Shown here piece by piece: positions 26,838 to 34,781 of a stretch of 64,000 nt of DNA. The stretch comes from Thioclava nitratireducens (GTDB lineage: Bacteria > Pseudomonadota > Alphaproteobacteria > Rhodobacterales > Rhodobacteraceae), in assembly GCF_001940525.2 (NCBI RefSeq), contig NZ_CP019437.1, positions 47,501 through 111,500 on the forward strand, in the 5' to 3' direction. Position 1 is the stretch's first letter. Each line of letters starts with the position of its first letter. Below the pieces are notes generated by a model. That model was not told the origin of the DNA and made no database searches. It worked only from the letters and a program-made list of their open reading frames with translations. Made by a program: the position numbers and the translations under genes.

Positions 26838-28100
26838 ATGCCTGCCCTTTGTCGCCATTGCCTGAAGAGTTTTGACGAGGCGCCGAAGCGTTGCCCCGCC
26901 TGCGGCAAGGCGCGCATCGTGGCGCATCCGGAGCTGTTCGACCTGCCCATCGCACATATCGATTGCGACAGTTTCTATGCTTCGGTCGAGAAGCGCGACA
27001 ATCCGGAGCTGTCTTCGCAAGCGGTGATCGTGGGCGGCGGCACGCGCGGGGTGGTGACGACCTGCTGCTACATCGCGCGAATCTCAGGGGTGCGCTCGGC
27101 GATGCCGATGTTTCAGGCGCGCAAGCTTTGCCCCGATGCGGTGATCATCAAGCCGCGGATGGAGCACTACGCCAGCGTCTCGCGCGAGATCAGGGCGAAA
27201 ATGGTGGAGCTGACGCCGCTGATCGAGCCGCTCTCGCTCGACGAGGCGTTCCTCGATCTGGGCGGCACGGAGCGGCTGCACCATGCGCCCCCTGCCCTCC
27301 TGATGGCGCGGCTTGCGCGCGAGATCGAGACGGAGATCGGGGTCACCGCCTCGGTCGGTCTTTCGCATAACAAGTTCCTCGCCAAGATCGCCTCGGATCT
27401 CGACAAGCCGCGCGGGTTTTCGGTGATCGGGCGCGGCGATACGGAAGAGTTCCTCCGCGACAAGCCGGTGTCGATCCTCTGGGGCGTGGGGGCGGCAACG
27501 CGCTCGGCCCTGGGGCGTGCAGGCATCCGCACGCTTGCCGATATTCGCCGCGCGGGGCTGTCGCGGATGGGGGATCGCTTCGGCGCGTCTGGGCGGCGCC
27601 TGTTCGAACTGGCGAACGGCCATGATGCCCGCCGGGTCTCTCCCGACTCGCCGATGAAATCCGTGTCGAACGAGACCACCTTCAACACTGACATCGCCGA
27701 TCGCGAGGCACTGATGGGCAAGCTGTGGCATCTGGCCGAGAAGGTCTCGGCCCGGATGAAGGCGCGCGATCTGGCGGGGCGGACCGTGACGCTGAAGCTG
27801 AAAAAGGCGGATTTCGCGACGGTGACCCGGCAGACCCGGCTGGAAGAGCCGAGCCAGCTGGCCGACACGCTCTATCGGGCGGGGGAGACGCTGTTCGACA
27901 AGCTGCCGAAGGGGCAGGCCTACCGACTGATCGGGATCGGGTTCTCGGACCTCATGGCGGCGGATGGGCGCGATCCGGCAGGCGACCTGCTCGACCCTTA
28001 TGCGGGGAAGCGCGCAAGCGCGGAGCGGGCCAAAGATGCGATCCGGGCGCGATTCGGGGCGGATGCGATCCGCAACGGGCGCGGCTGGGACGGGGAGTGA
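26838..28100 (+). CDS. dinB: DNA polymerase IV (Y family) with N-terminal zinc ribbon
   Basis: A 420-residue translesion polymerase. An N-terminal Cys4 ribbon (Cys5, Cys8, Cys19, Cys22 in CRHC...CPAC) precedes the catalytic palm. The metal-binding residues lie in HIDCDSFYASVE and LSLDEAFLD, and the helix-hairpin-helix region has WGVGAATRSALGRAG. A little-finger domain (about 270-390) follows, and a basic tail ends the protein. No terminal beta-clamp QLxLF motif is obvious. E. coli DinB has no zinc ribbon and is about 350 residues. The gene is convergent with the amidohydrolase gene with a single base between the stops. Confidence 0.93.
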   Translation: MPALCRHCLKSFDEAPKRCPACGKARIVAHPELFDLPIAHIDCDSFYASVEKRDNPELSSQAVIVGGGTRGVVTTCCYIARISGVRSAMPMFQARKLCPDAVIIKPRMEHYASVSREIRAKMVELTPLIEPLSLDEAFLDLGGTERLHHAPPALLMARLAREIETEIGVTASVGLSHNKFLAKIASDLDKPRGFSVIGRGDTEEFLRDKPVSILWGVGAATRSALGRAGIRTLADIRRAGLSRMGDRFGASGRRLFELANGHDARRVSPDSPMKSVSNETTFNTDIADREALMGKLWHLAEKVSARMKARDLAGRTVTLKLKKADFATVTRQTRLEEPSQLADTLYRAGETLFDKLPKGQAYRLIGIGFSDLMAADGRDPAGDLLDPYAGKRASAERAKDAIRARFGADAIRNGRGWDGE

Positions 28101-28101
28101 C

Positions 28102-28968
28102 TTACTCCGCTGCGTGGCGCAGCGGATGTGCCCCGAGATCAGCAATCTGACGCGCCGCCCGGCTCATCAGCGCCGCGAACGTATTGAAATTCTCGTTCGG
28201 CGCGATGCGGTGCTGATCCATGTAGAGGGCGCGGTCGATCTCGATCTGGATCGCGTGATAGCCCTCGCGCGGATGCCCGTATCGCTGGGTGATATAGGCA
28301 CCGGCAAAGGGGCTGTTGCGCGCGACGTTCAGCCCCTCGCCTTCGAAGATCAGTTCGATCTCGCGCACGATCTCCCGGTCGGCGCTGGTGCCGTAGCGAT
28401 CGCCGAGCACGATCTCCGCGCGGCGCGGGCCGGTCGTGGCCAGCGCCTCGGAGGGCATCGAATGCATGTCGAGCAGAATCGCTTGCCCGAAAGCGCCATG
28501 CGCCTCGGCCATCAGCGCTTCAAGCTGCGCGTGATAGGGCCGCCAGACATGGTTGATCCGCGCCTCGGCCTCGATCAACGGAATCTTGCCGCGATAGATC
28601 GCCCGCGCACCGGATACCACGCGGGGAATCACCCCGAGACCAGCCGCGACGCGCGGTCCGGGATGCGCCCTGTCCAGCCCGGCGATCAGCGCCGAATCAA
28701 GTTCGTCCTCCGCCCGGTTGAGATCGACCCAGGCCCTCGGATATTGCGCACAGAGAAGCGGGGCGCCGAATTGCGGCACATCCGCCAGCAGCTCATCGAC
28801 GAAGGCGTCTTCGGAAGACCGCAGGCGCAGCATGTCCAGAACGGCGCGTTCCTGCAGGCTATGCGGGTAGTGTGCACCGGAATGGGGCGAGGCGAAGACC
28901 GCAGCGGTCCGCAACGCCTTGGGGCGATCCAGCCGGAACGGCGGCAAAAGGGCTGGGATGTCGGACAT
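28102..28968 (-). CDS. N-formylglutamate amidohydrolase family protein
   Basis: A 288-residue zinc hydrolase of the FGase family, which in histidine catabolism converts N-formylglutamate to glutamate and formate. The N-terminal ASPHSGAHYP and the DMHSMPSE segment carry conserved metal and catalytic residues, and an RYGHPREGYHAIQIEIDRALYM-type block is found near the C-terminus. No other hut genes are present, so the physiological substrate is uncertain; stand-alone members of this family are common. A perfect 9-bp hairpin (28106-28126) lies within its last codons. It is divergent from the tRNA-Val/rpmJ stretch. Confidence 0.85.
   Translation of the reverse strand: MSDIPALLPPFRLDRPKALRTAAVFASPHSGAHYPHSLQERAVLDMLRLRSSEDAFVDELLADVPQFGAPLLCAQYPRAWVDLNRAEDELDSALIAGLDRAHPGPRVAAGLGVIPRVVSGARAIYRGKIPLIEAEARINHVWRPYHAQLEALMAEAHGAFGQAILLDMHSMPSEALATTGPRRAEIVLGDRYGTSADREIVREIELIFEGEGLNVARNSPFAGAYITQRYGHPREGYHAIQIEIDRALYMDQHRIAPNENFNTFAALMSRAARQIADLGAHPLRHAAE
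28106..28126. repeat. Hairpin at the dinB/amidohydrolase convergent junction
   Basis: TCCGCTGCG-TGG-CGCAGCGGA is a perfect 9-bp stem inside the last codons of the minus-strand gene, beginning 5 nt after the dinB stop. It lacks a T-tract, so it is not a classical terminator, but there is no other room for one. Confidence 0.5.
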
Positions 28969-29026
28969 GAAACCTCTTATGATCGCTTAATATCCTACAC
29001 CGGAACGCTTTCGCGCCAAAAGCCTC

Positions 29027-29053
29027 TTGAAAGCCGTTTCGACTCTTTATATA
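29027..29053 (+). promoter_or_regulatory. Likely housekeeping promoter for tRNA-Val
   Basis: TTGAAA (29027-29032), 15 bases, then TATATA (29048-29053) resembles a sigma-70 promoter. It is the only AT-rich element in the 180-nt spacer before the tRNA and would give a leader of about 85 nt. Spacing is two bases short of optimal. Confidence 0.45.
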
Positions 29054-29147
29054 GACCCCCAGACCGACGCGACACCGCGCCTTTCGGTTCCCTTCGCGGC
29101 CTAGCCGCAAGCGCGAATCAAAGGCACCAACGGGGTCGAACGGGTGT

Positions 29148-29222
29148 GGGCGGTTAGCTCAGCGGTAGAGCACTACGTTGACATCGTAGTGGCCACTGGT
29201 TCGATCCCAGTACCGCCCACCA
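29148..29222 (+). tRNA. tRNA-Val (anticodon GAC)
   Basis: A 75-nt cloverleaf with encoded CCA. Acceptor GGGCGGT pairs with ACCGCCC, D stem GCTC/GAGC, anticodon stem CTACG/CGTAG around loop TTGACAT (anticodon GAC), five-base variable loop, and T arm ACTGG-TTCGATC-CCAGT. All stems pair perfectly. GAC reads GUC and GUU codons. Confidence 0.96.
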
Positions 29223-29233
29223 TCTATTCACCG

Positions 29234-29266
29234 CCCCCGGCTTGCAAGCCCGGGGCATTCGTTTTT
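29234..29266 (+). terminator. Terminator after tRNA-Val
   Basis: CCCCGGC-TTGCAA-GCC(C)GGGG, with one bulged C, is followed by CATTCGTTTTT. It begins 12 nt after the tRNA and separates it from rpmJ. Confidence 0.65.
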
Positions 29267-29303
29267 CAAGGCGCACCGCGCGCCGCGATACAGGAGAAGG
29301 CCG

Positions 29304-29429
29304 ATGAAGGTCCGCAACTCGCTCCGCTCGCTCAAGCAGCGTCATCGCGATTGCCAGGTCGTGCGCCGCAAAGGCCGCGTCTACGTGATCAACAAGACGC
29401 AGAAGCGCTTCAAAGCCCGCCAGGGCTGA
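29304..29429 (+). CDS. rpmJ: 50S ribosomal protein L36
   Basis: A 41-residue basic protein, [17 protein letters not shown] continuing to a KRFKARQG end, matching the L36 sequence found across alphaproteobacteria. Only one cysteine remains (Cys17), so the Cys3-His zinc site of classical L36 is absent; this is the zinc-free (C-minus) type. GGAGAAGG lies just before the ATG. It is not in a ribosomal-protein operon here but alone between tRNA-Val and its own terminator, which is usual for alphaproteobacteria. Confidence 0.95.
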   Translation: MKVRNSLRSLKQRHRDCQVVRRKGRVYVINKTQKRFKARQG

Positions 29430-29450
29430 GGCAGCCGAGCCGAAACGAAT

Positions 29451-29484
29451 AAAGGCCGCGCCAGGGATTTCCCGGCGCGGCCTT
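29451..29484 (+). terminator. Terminator after rpmJ
   Basis: GGCCGCGCC-AGGGATTTCCC-GGCGCGGCC followed by TTTTCCTTTTTT, 22 nt after the rpmJ stop. The A-rich left flank may also serve the convergent gene. Confidence 0.88.
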
Positions 29485-29524
29485 TTCCTTTTTTCAGCGT
29501 TTCGAGGCTGAGAGAGATCGGCGC

Positions 29525-31174
29525 TTATTGCACGCCGATCGCCCCGGCCAGAAGCTGCGCCACGGTGGCCTGATCGAGATAGCCTGTAGCTTCCAGCCCG
29601 CCCGCAGTCTGATAGCGGCGAATCGCGCGGCGCGTATCCTTGTCGAACACACCGTCGACCTTGCCGGGCTTCAGGCCCATCTGGGCAAGGCGTTGCTCCA
29701 CCAGCGATTTCGCGACGCCGGGCAGGTTGAGGGCGGCCTCTTTCGCGGCGGCCGCATCCATCGCGTCGCTTTGCTGATTCTGTTGCTGCAGCTCGGCAAT
29801 GCGTGCCTCGGCCTCGGCTTTGAAGGCCGGGTCGGAGCGGCTTGCGAGATAATCCCGGTAGCTGGCGATGGTGTCGGCTTTGCGCGCGGCGTCCCAGTCT
29901 GCGCGATCCGCAGCCTGAGCCTCGGAGCGGCGATCCGCTTCGATCTTGTCGAGACGCTCCTGCGCGAGTTCCGCGAACAGACCGTCGGGATATTTTTTAA
30001 GATAGGCGCGCAGCCCCGCCTCATCGCCCGCCTTGCCGGTCTGCTCCCAATAGGCACGGTCCTGCTGGTCGATCTTGGCCTGACGCGCCTCGGCCTCTGC
30101 CTTCAGCTCGGCGGCGCGCTTCTCGCCCTGCGCCGTGAGCGCGGTGAGCTGTGCGCGGGTCAGGTAGCTCGTATCGTCGAAGCCGTTGGCCTTCTGCCAG
30201 CGCGCGATCGCCCCGCGCGAGCCCGGCCCGAAGATGCCGTCGACGCCTTTCGGGTCGAATTTCAGGATCGTCAGGTACTGCTGCACCTCGCGGCGCTGGT
30301 CGCGGCTAAGGTTCAGCGCCTCCTCCGCGGCCTTCGCTTTCTGCTGCGGTTCGTCACGCAGTTGCTGGATGCGCTGTTTCGCCTGAGCGGCATTCGCGCC
30401 ATTCGGGTAGCGGTCGAGATAGAGCTGATAGGCGGTGATCGAATCCTCGGAGCGCGCCATGTCCCAATACGGGGCAGACGGGTCTGCTTCGGGGGTCTTC
30501 ACCGGGGCGGGTTTCTTCCCCGTCGGCTCCGTGACCAGGGTAAGATCTTGCGTCATGTAGCCACTGGCGGTCAGGTCTGCAGATTGCGCCGACCGCATCA
30601 GCGAGGCGCCAGGCTCGGTCAGATTGCCCGACATCAGGCTCGCGACGTTTTTCGGGCTGCCGCGCAGCACCGTCACACCTTGCGGAATGTCGAGCGTGCC
30701 GATCCCGGGTTGGGTCAGGCCGTTGCCGTTGCCCGCGTCATCCGCCGCGCCAAGCAGCAGCACCGCGCGGCCCGGGTGCGCGGCCAGAACCGTCATCACG
30801 GCGGACAGCGGCAACGCCTCGCTCACCGCTTCGGGCAGCGAGGTGTCGCGGACATCGACCGGCAGATACCACGTCTCGCCGTCGGAATGGGCGAAGCGGC
30901 CCGAGAGCGCCACGACCAGCCGGTCGGCCTCGGGCGCGCGGGTCACGAAATCGCGGAAGCGGGAGCGGATCTCGGCGGCGTCGGCGTCATCCTCGATCAG
31001 CACCGAGAAACCTGCCGTCTGCAGCTTCGCTTCGCTATCAGTCAGCGCGGTGCCCGAGCGAAGATCGTCGATCCGCTGGTAATTGGAATTGCCCAGAAGC
31101 AACGCCAGATCGGCGGCATGGGCGGGAAGGCCTAGCGCCGCGATCGCGGCACCTGTCAGAAGAAGTTTACGCAT
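29525..31174 (-). CDS. Pseudo-caspase protein with peptidoglycan-binding-like repeats
   Basis: A 549-residue exported protein. A signal peptide (1-20, LPAHAAD) is followed by a caspase-like domain (about 21-200) that starts ADLALLLGNSNYQ. The expected SGH motif reads LSGRFAH, and the cysteine strand LLLDACR reads LLLGAADDAG, so both catalytic residues are lost. Then come tetratricopeptide-like helical repeats (YWDMARSEDSITAYQLYLDRYP, repeated twice more around YWEQTGKAG and DWDAARKAD) and two PG_binding_1-like domains (about 285-340 and 495-549, FDPKGVDGIFGPGSRG and KPGKVDGVFDKDTRR). The start follows GGAGG. Function unknown; a periplasmic, wall-associated scaffold is inferred. Confidence 0.78.
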   Translation of the reverse strand: MRKLLLTGAAIAALGLPAHAADLALLLGNSNYQRIDDLRSGTALTDSEAKLQTAGFSVLIEDDADAAEIRSRFRDFVTRAPEADRLVVALSGRFAHSDGETWYLPVDVRDTSLPEAVSEALPLSAVMTVLAAHPGRAVLLLGAADDAGNGNGLTQPGIGTLDIPQGVTVLRGSPKNVASLMSGNLTEPGASLMRSAQSADLTASGYMTQDLTLVTEPTGKKPAPVKTPEADPSAPYWDMARSEDSITAYQLYLDRYPNGANAAQAKQRIQQLRDEPQQKAKAAEEALNLSRDQRREVQQYLTILKFDPKGVDGIFGPGSRGAIARWQKANGFDDTSYLTRAQLTALTAQGEKRAAELKAEAEARQAKIDQQDRAYWEQTGKAGDEAGLRAYLKKYPDGLFAELAQERLDKIEADRRSEAQAADRADWDAARKADTIASYRDYLASRSDPAFKAEAEARIAELQQQNQQSDAMDAAAAKEAALNLPGVAKSLVEQRLAQMGLKPGKVDGVFDKDTRRAIRRYQTAGGLEATGYLDQATVAQLLAGAIGVQ

Positions 31175-31228
31175 GGGGTCCTCCATCTCTCTTACGCGAG
31201 GAAACCCCTGAGATCGCGGCTGGGTTCC

Positions 31229-32449
31229 TCAGTCGTAGCTGCGCTGGTCGTCGATGACCTTACCATCATTCGGAAGCGACCCCGGCGCCACCAGTTCGAT
31301 CACGCCTTTCATCTTGAGCGCCGCGCGCACGCCGCCGTCGAAACGCGTCGGGTCGTCGGCCTCGGTTTCGATCTGCACGGTCATCACGTCCATCTCGCCG
31401 TCGCGCGTGGCGATGACGCGGGCCTTCTGCACCTCTGCATGGGCGGAGACGAAGCTCGCCACCTGTTCGGGGCGTACGAACATGCCCTTGATCTTGGTGG
31501 TCTGATCGGCGCGGCCCATCCAGCCCTTGATGCGCATGTTGGTGCGCCCGCAGGGGCTGGTCCCCTCCATCACCGCCGAGAGATCGCCGGTGGCAAAGCG
31601 GATCAGCGGGTAGTCGGGATTGAGCGTGGTCACGACGACCTCGCCGACCTCGCCGGGGGCCACCGGATCGCCGGTGCCGGGGCGGACGATCTCGACGATC
31701 ACGCCTTCGTCCACGATCATCCCCTCCATCGCGGCGCTCTCATAGGCGATGTTGCCCAGATCGGCGGTGGCGTAACATTGCAGGCAGGAGATCCCGCGGT
31801 CGGCATAGCTCTGGCGCAGGCTCGGGAAGAGTGCGCCGCCCGACACGGTGGCCTTGGTGATTTCCAGAGCCTCGCCCATCTCTTCGGCTTTCTCGAGGAT
31901 GATGCGCAGGTAATCGGGCGTGCCCGCGTAAACCGTCGAGCCGATATCGGCGGCGGCGCGGACCTGCAGCTCCGTCTGGCCGGTGCCTGCGGGCAGGACG
32001 GCGGCGCCGACCGTGCGCGCGGCATTTTCGAACATCATCCCCGCCGGGGTGAGGTGGTAACCAAAGCAGTTCTGCACTATATCGCCCGGACCGACGCCTG
32101 CGGCATGGACGAAGCGCCCCAGCCGCCACCAATTGTAACTGACATCGCCGGGCTCGTAGATCGGACCGGGCGACTGGAAGATATGGGCGAAGGCATGCGC
32201 GGGTTTCATGACCAGCCCGCCGAAGGGTGGCGCGCCTTTCTGCGCAGAGCCGAGGTCGGACTTGCGTAGCACCGGTAGCTTCGCGAGCGCCTCGCGCGAT
32301 GTGACAGCTCTCGGGTCGACGCCTTGCAGATGCGCCGCGATCCCCGGAGCCGTCATCGCCGCGCCGATCAGAGCCGGCAGGCACTCCGCCAAAGAGGCCT
32401 CACGCGCGTCGGCGCTGCGGGTTTCCAATTCGTCGAAATGTTCGCGCAT
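31229..32449 (-). CDS. PaaK-like (phenylacetate-CoA ligase family) protein
   Basis: A 406-residue protein resembling phenylacetate-CoA ligases of the adenylate-forming class. Recognisable parts are TVYAGTPDYLRIILEKAEEMG, SGGALFPSLRQ, the PLIRFATGDLSAV hinge region, GRADQTTKIKGMFVRPEQV and a C-terminal domain. The phosphate-binding SSGTTGKP loop of PaaK is replaced by FQSPGPIYEPGD, so ATP handling may differ. Last gene of the minus-strand acyl-CoA ligase/Liv operon, 89 nt after livF. It may activate the imported carboxylate or act as a non-canonical adenylating protein. The substrate is unknown. Confidence 0.8.
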   Translation of the reverse strand: MREHFDELETRSADAREASLAECLPALIGAAMTAPGIAAHLQGVDPRAVTSREALAKLPVLRKSDLGSAQKGAPPFGGLVMKPAHAFAHIFQSPGPIYEPGDVSYNWWRLGRFVHAAGVGPGDIVQNCFGYHLTPAGMMFENAARTVGAAVLPAGTGQTELQVRAAADIGSTVYAGTPDYLRIILEKAEEMGEALEITKATVSGGALFPSLRQSYADRGISCLQCYATADLGNIAYESAAMEGMIVDEGVIVEIVRPGTGDPVAPGEVGEVVVTTLNPDYPLIRFATGDLSAVMEGTSPCGRTNMRIKGWMGRADQTTKIKGMFVRPEQVASFVSAHAEVQKARVIATRDGEMDVMTVQIETEADDPTRFDGGVRAALKMKGVIELVAPGSLPNDGKVIDDQRSYD

Positions 32450-32538
32450 CTCTCGACCCTTTCAGTTCAGCGGACAGACCGCCCCTGTGCCGCGCCGAAA
32501 ATGCTGCGCAGCAATTTAATTGAATCAGTAGGTTAGCG

Positions 32539-33363
32539 TCACGCCAGCCAGCGTTTCCGGCGGCGATAGCTGCGCACGTCGCGGAAGCTCTTGCGGCCTT
32601 CGTCGGACATGCCGAGGTAGAATTCCTTCACGTCCGGGTTCTCGCGCAATTCCTTCGCGGGACCGTCCATCACGATGCGGCCGCTCTCCAGAATGTAGCC
32701 GTAATGCGCATAGCGGAGCGCGACGTTGGTGTTCTGCTCGGCCAGAAGGAATGTGACGCCTTCGTTCTCGTTGACCGATTTCACGATCTCGAAGATCTGC
32801 TCCACCAGTTGCGGCGCGAGACCCATCGAAGGTTCGTCCAGCAGGATCGTCTCGGGGCGGCTCATCAGCGCGCGGCCCATCGCGACCATCTGCTGCTCCC
32901 CGCCCGAGGTATAGCCCGCCTGCGATTTGCGGCGCTCCTTGAGGCGCGGGAAATAGGTGTAGACCATTTCCAGATCGTCCTGGATCGCGGCGCGCCCGTC
33001 CTTGCGGGTATAGGCACCGGTCAGCAGGTTTTCCTCGACGGTCAGGTGTTCGAAACAATGCCGCCCCTCCATCACCTGGATCACGCCCTTGCGGACCAGA
33101 TCGGCGGGGGAGCCGTCCTGCACCCGTTCGCCGCGATAGGTGATCGAGCCTTTGGTCACCTCGCCGCGCTCGGATTTGAGCAGGTTGGAGATCGCCTTGA
33201 GCGTCGTCGTCTTGCCCGCGCCGTTGCCGCCAAGAAGCGCGGTGATCCCGCCCTTGGGCACGCTCAGGCTGACCCCTTTGAGCACGAGGATGACGTGATT
33301 GTAGATCACCTCGATATTGTTGACCTCGAGCAGGGTCGTGTCGGATTTCGAAGCGTCGAGCAT
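32539..33363 (-). CDS. livF: LivF-type ABC importer ATPase
   Basis: A 274-residue nucleotide-binding subunit of a branched-chain-amino-acid-type importer. Walker A is GGNGAGKTTTLKAI, the signature TSGGEQQMVAMGRAL, and Walker B ETILLDEPSMGLAP, a string typical of LivF. A basic C-terminal extension (RSYRRRKRW) is longer than in E. coli LivF (237). It partners LivG in the same operon. The family transports amino acids but also urea, amides and aromatic acids; the operon's ligases favour a carboxylate here. Confidence 0.9.
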   Translation of the reverse strand: MLDASKSDTTLLEVNNIEVIYNHVILVLKGVSLSVPKGGITALLGGNGAGKTTTLKAISNLLKSERGEVTKGSITYRGERVQDGSPADLVRKGVIQVMEGRHCFEHLTVEENLLTGAYTRKDGRAAIQDDLEMVYTYFPRLKERRKSQAGYTSGGEQQMVAMGRALMSRPETILLDEPSMGLAPQLVEQIFEIVKSVNENEGVTFLLAEQNTNVALRYAHYGYILESGRIVMDGPAKELRENPDVKEFYLGMSDEGRKSFRDVRSYRRRKRWLA

Positions 33364-33386
33364 GGTTCTCTCCGGGACGTTGGGGT

Positions 33387-33413
33387 GGCCCCCGGCGGCG
33401 CGCGCCGGAGGCC
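33387..33413 (-). promoter_or_regulatory. Intercistronic hairpin after the binding-protein gene
   Basis: An 11-bp stem with one mismatch (GGCCCCCGGCG / CGCCGGAGGCC) and a five-base loop lies 9 nt after the binding-protein stop and before livF. On the transcribed minus strand it lacks a T-tract, so it may act as an mRNA-stabilising element that raises binding-protein levels rather than as a terminator. Confidence 0.6.
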
Positions 33414-33421
33414 GTTTTCGA

Positions 33422-34708
33422 TCAGTTACACTGGTTGGTGATGCCGTTTTCCGAAGCGAAGGCTGCGGAATCTTCTTCGATCAGCGGGTTGAGCACGTCC
33501 TTGTCGGATTCGATCCAGTCGGAGGCTTCGTTCCACTTCTTCGCAGCGGCATCCCACTGGAAGACCTTGGCGGAGCCGGGGCCCCCGTGGTTCTCGCAGC
33601 TCGCCTTGATCGGCTGGGCGAAGTTCGGCAGGCCGAGCTCTTCCAGACGGGCTTCGGTCAGGTCGAGGTTCTCGAAACCGTCGCGCACTTCGGCGGCGTT
33701 GACGTTCGACTTGCCGGTCATTTCCTGCGCCTTGCGGATCGCTTCCGAAATGATCATCGCCGCGTACATGCCGCGCGAGTAGAGCATCGTGCCGACCTCG
33801 TCGCCCGCACCCGAGGCCTTGCCGGCATCGACGACATATTTCTTCAGGTCGTCATAGACCGGGTAGTCCATGCCGGTGCCGTGGAACGAGAGCGCCTTGT
33901 AGCCCGAGGCCTTGTCGCCTGCCGGAGCCACGTCGTTCTCCGAACCCGACCACCAGACGCCGATGAAGTGATCCATCGGGAAGCGGATGTTGACGGCTTC
34001 CTGGATGGCGACCTGGTTCATGACGCCCCAGCCCCACATCAGGACATAGTCGGGCTTGTCACGACGGATCTGAAGCCACTGCGACTTCTGCTCCTGACCG
34101 GGATGGTCCACGGGCAGGGTCGACAGCTCGAAACCGTGCTTCTTGGACAGCTCTTCGAGCGTGCGGATCGGCTCCTTGCCGTAGGCAGAGTTGTGGTAGA
34201 CCAGCGCGATTTTCTTGCCTTTGATGTCGCCACCTTCCTGGTCAATGATGTGTTTGATCGCAACCGAGGCGCCATCCCAGTAGTTGGCCGGGAAGTTGAA
34301 GACCCACTTGAACACCTTGCCGTTCGCGGCCGAAGTGCGGCCGTAGCCCGGGGTGTAGAGCGTGATGCCGTCAGCGGTGACCTTCGGGATCAGCTGATAG
34401 GTGATGCCGGTCGAGAGCGGGTTATAGGCCAGCGCGCCTTCGCCCTTGGTGGACTCATAGCATTCCACGCCCTTCTCGGTGTTATAGGCGGTTTCGCATT
34501 CGGGCGTCTTGACCATCTCACCGCCAATGCCGCCGTCACGCTCGTTGAGCAGGGTGAAATAGTCGTTGAAGCCATCGGCGTAGGGGATGCCGTTCGCGGC
34601 ATAGGGCCCGGTGCGATAGCTGAGGTTCGGCACCACCAGTTCGGCGAAAGCCGGGGCCGTGGTCAGCGTCATCGCCGCCGCGACCAATGCGGTTAGGGTC
34701 TTCTTCAT
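33422..34708 (-). CDS. Periplasmic binding protein of the Liv-type importer
   Basis: A 428-residue type I periplasmic binding protein. The signal peptide (1-22, LTTAPAFAE) precedes a ligand-binding fold with GGIGGEMVKTPECETAYNTE, the GRTSAANGKVFKW region and KKIALVYHNSAYG. It is about 55 residues longer than classical LivJ/LivK and belongs to the group found next to acyl-CoA ligases, whose known ligands include aromatic acids. The start at 34708 follows GGGAGGAG. It is a mid-operon gene between livM and livF. The ligand cannot be assigned from sequence. Confidence 0.9.
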   Translation of the reverse strand: MKKTLTALVAAAMTLTTAPAFAELVVPNLSYRTGPYAANGIPYADGFNDYFTLLNERDGGIGGEMVKTPECETAYNTEKGVECYESTKGEGALAYNPLSTGITYQLIPKVTADGITLYTPGYGRTSAANGKVFKWVFNFPANYWDGASVAIKHIIDQEGGDIKGKKIALVYHNSAYGKEPIRTLEELSKKHGFELSTLPVDHPGQEQKSQWLQIRRDKPDYVLMWGWGVMNQVAIQEAVNIRFPMDHFIGVWWSGSENDVAPAGDKASGYKALSFHGTGMDYPVYDDLKKYVVDAGKASGAGDEVGTMLYSRGMYAAMIISEAIRKAQEMTGKSNVNAAEVRDGFENLDLTEARLEELGLPNFAQPIKASCENHGGPGSAKVFQWDAAAKKWNEASDWIESDKDVLNPLIEEDSAAFASENGITNQCN

Positions 34709-34781
34709 TCGGTTCTCCTCCCAGAATGTTCGAGTTTTGCGCCGGGCGTTTCCCGGTTCTTTGTGTTGGGCGGCCCGGCCC

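Noticed and set aside
32502..32513. TGCTGCGCAGCA palindrome between livF and the PaaK-like gene as a terminator
   Set aside because: Only six base pairs with no loop and a short TTTT; too weak to call, and the two genes appear to be in one operon.
33387..33420. Intercistronic hairpin read as a plus-strand terminator (GTTTTCG on its right)
   Set aside because: No plus-strand gene ends there; the T-rich side is on the non-transcribed orientation, so it was listed as a minus-strand mRNA element instead.
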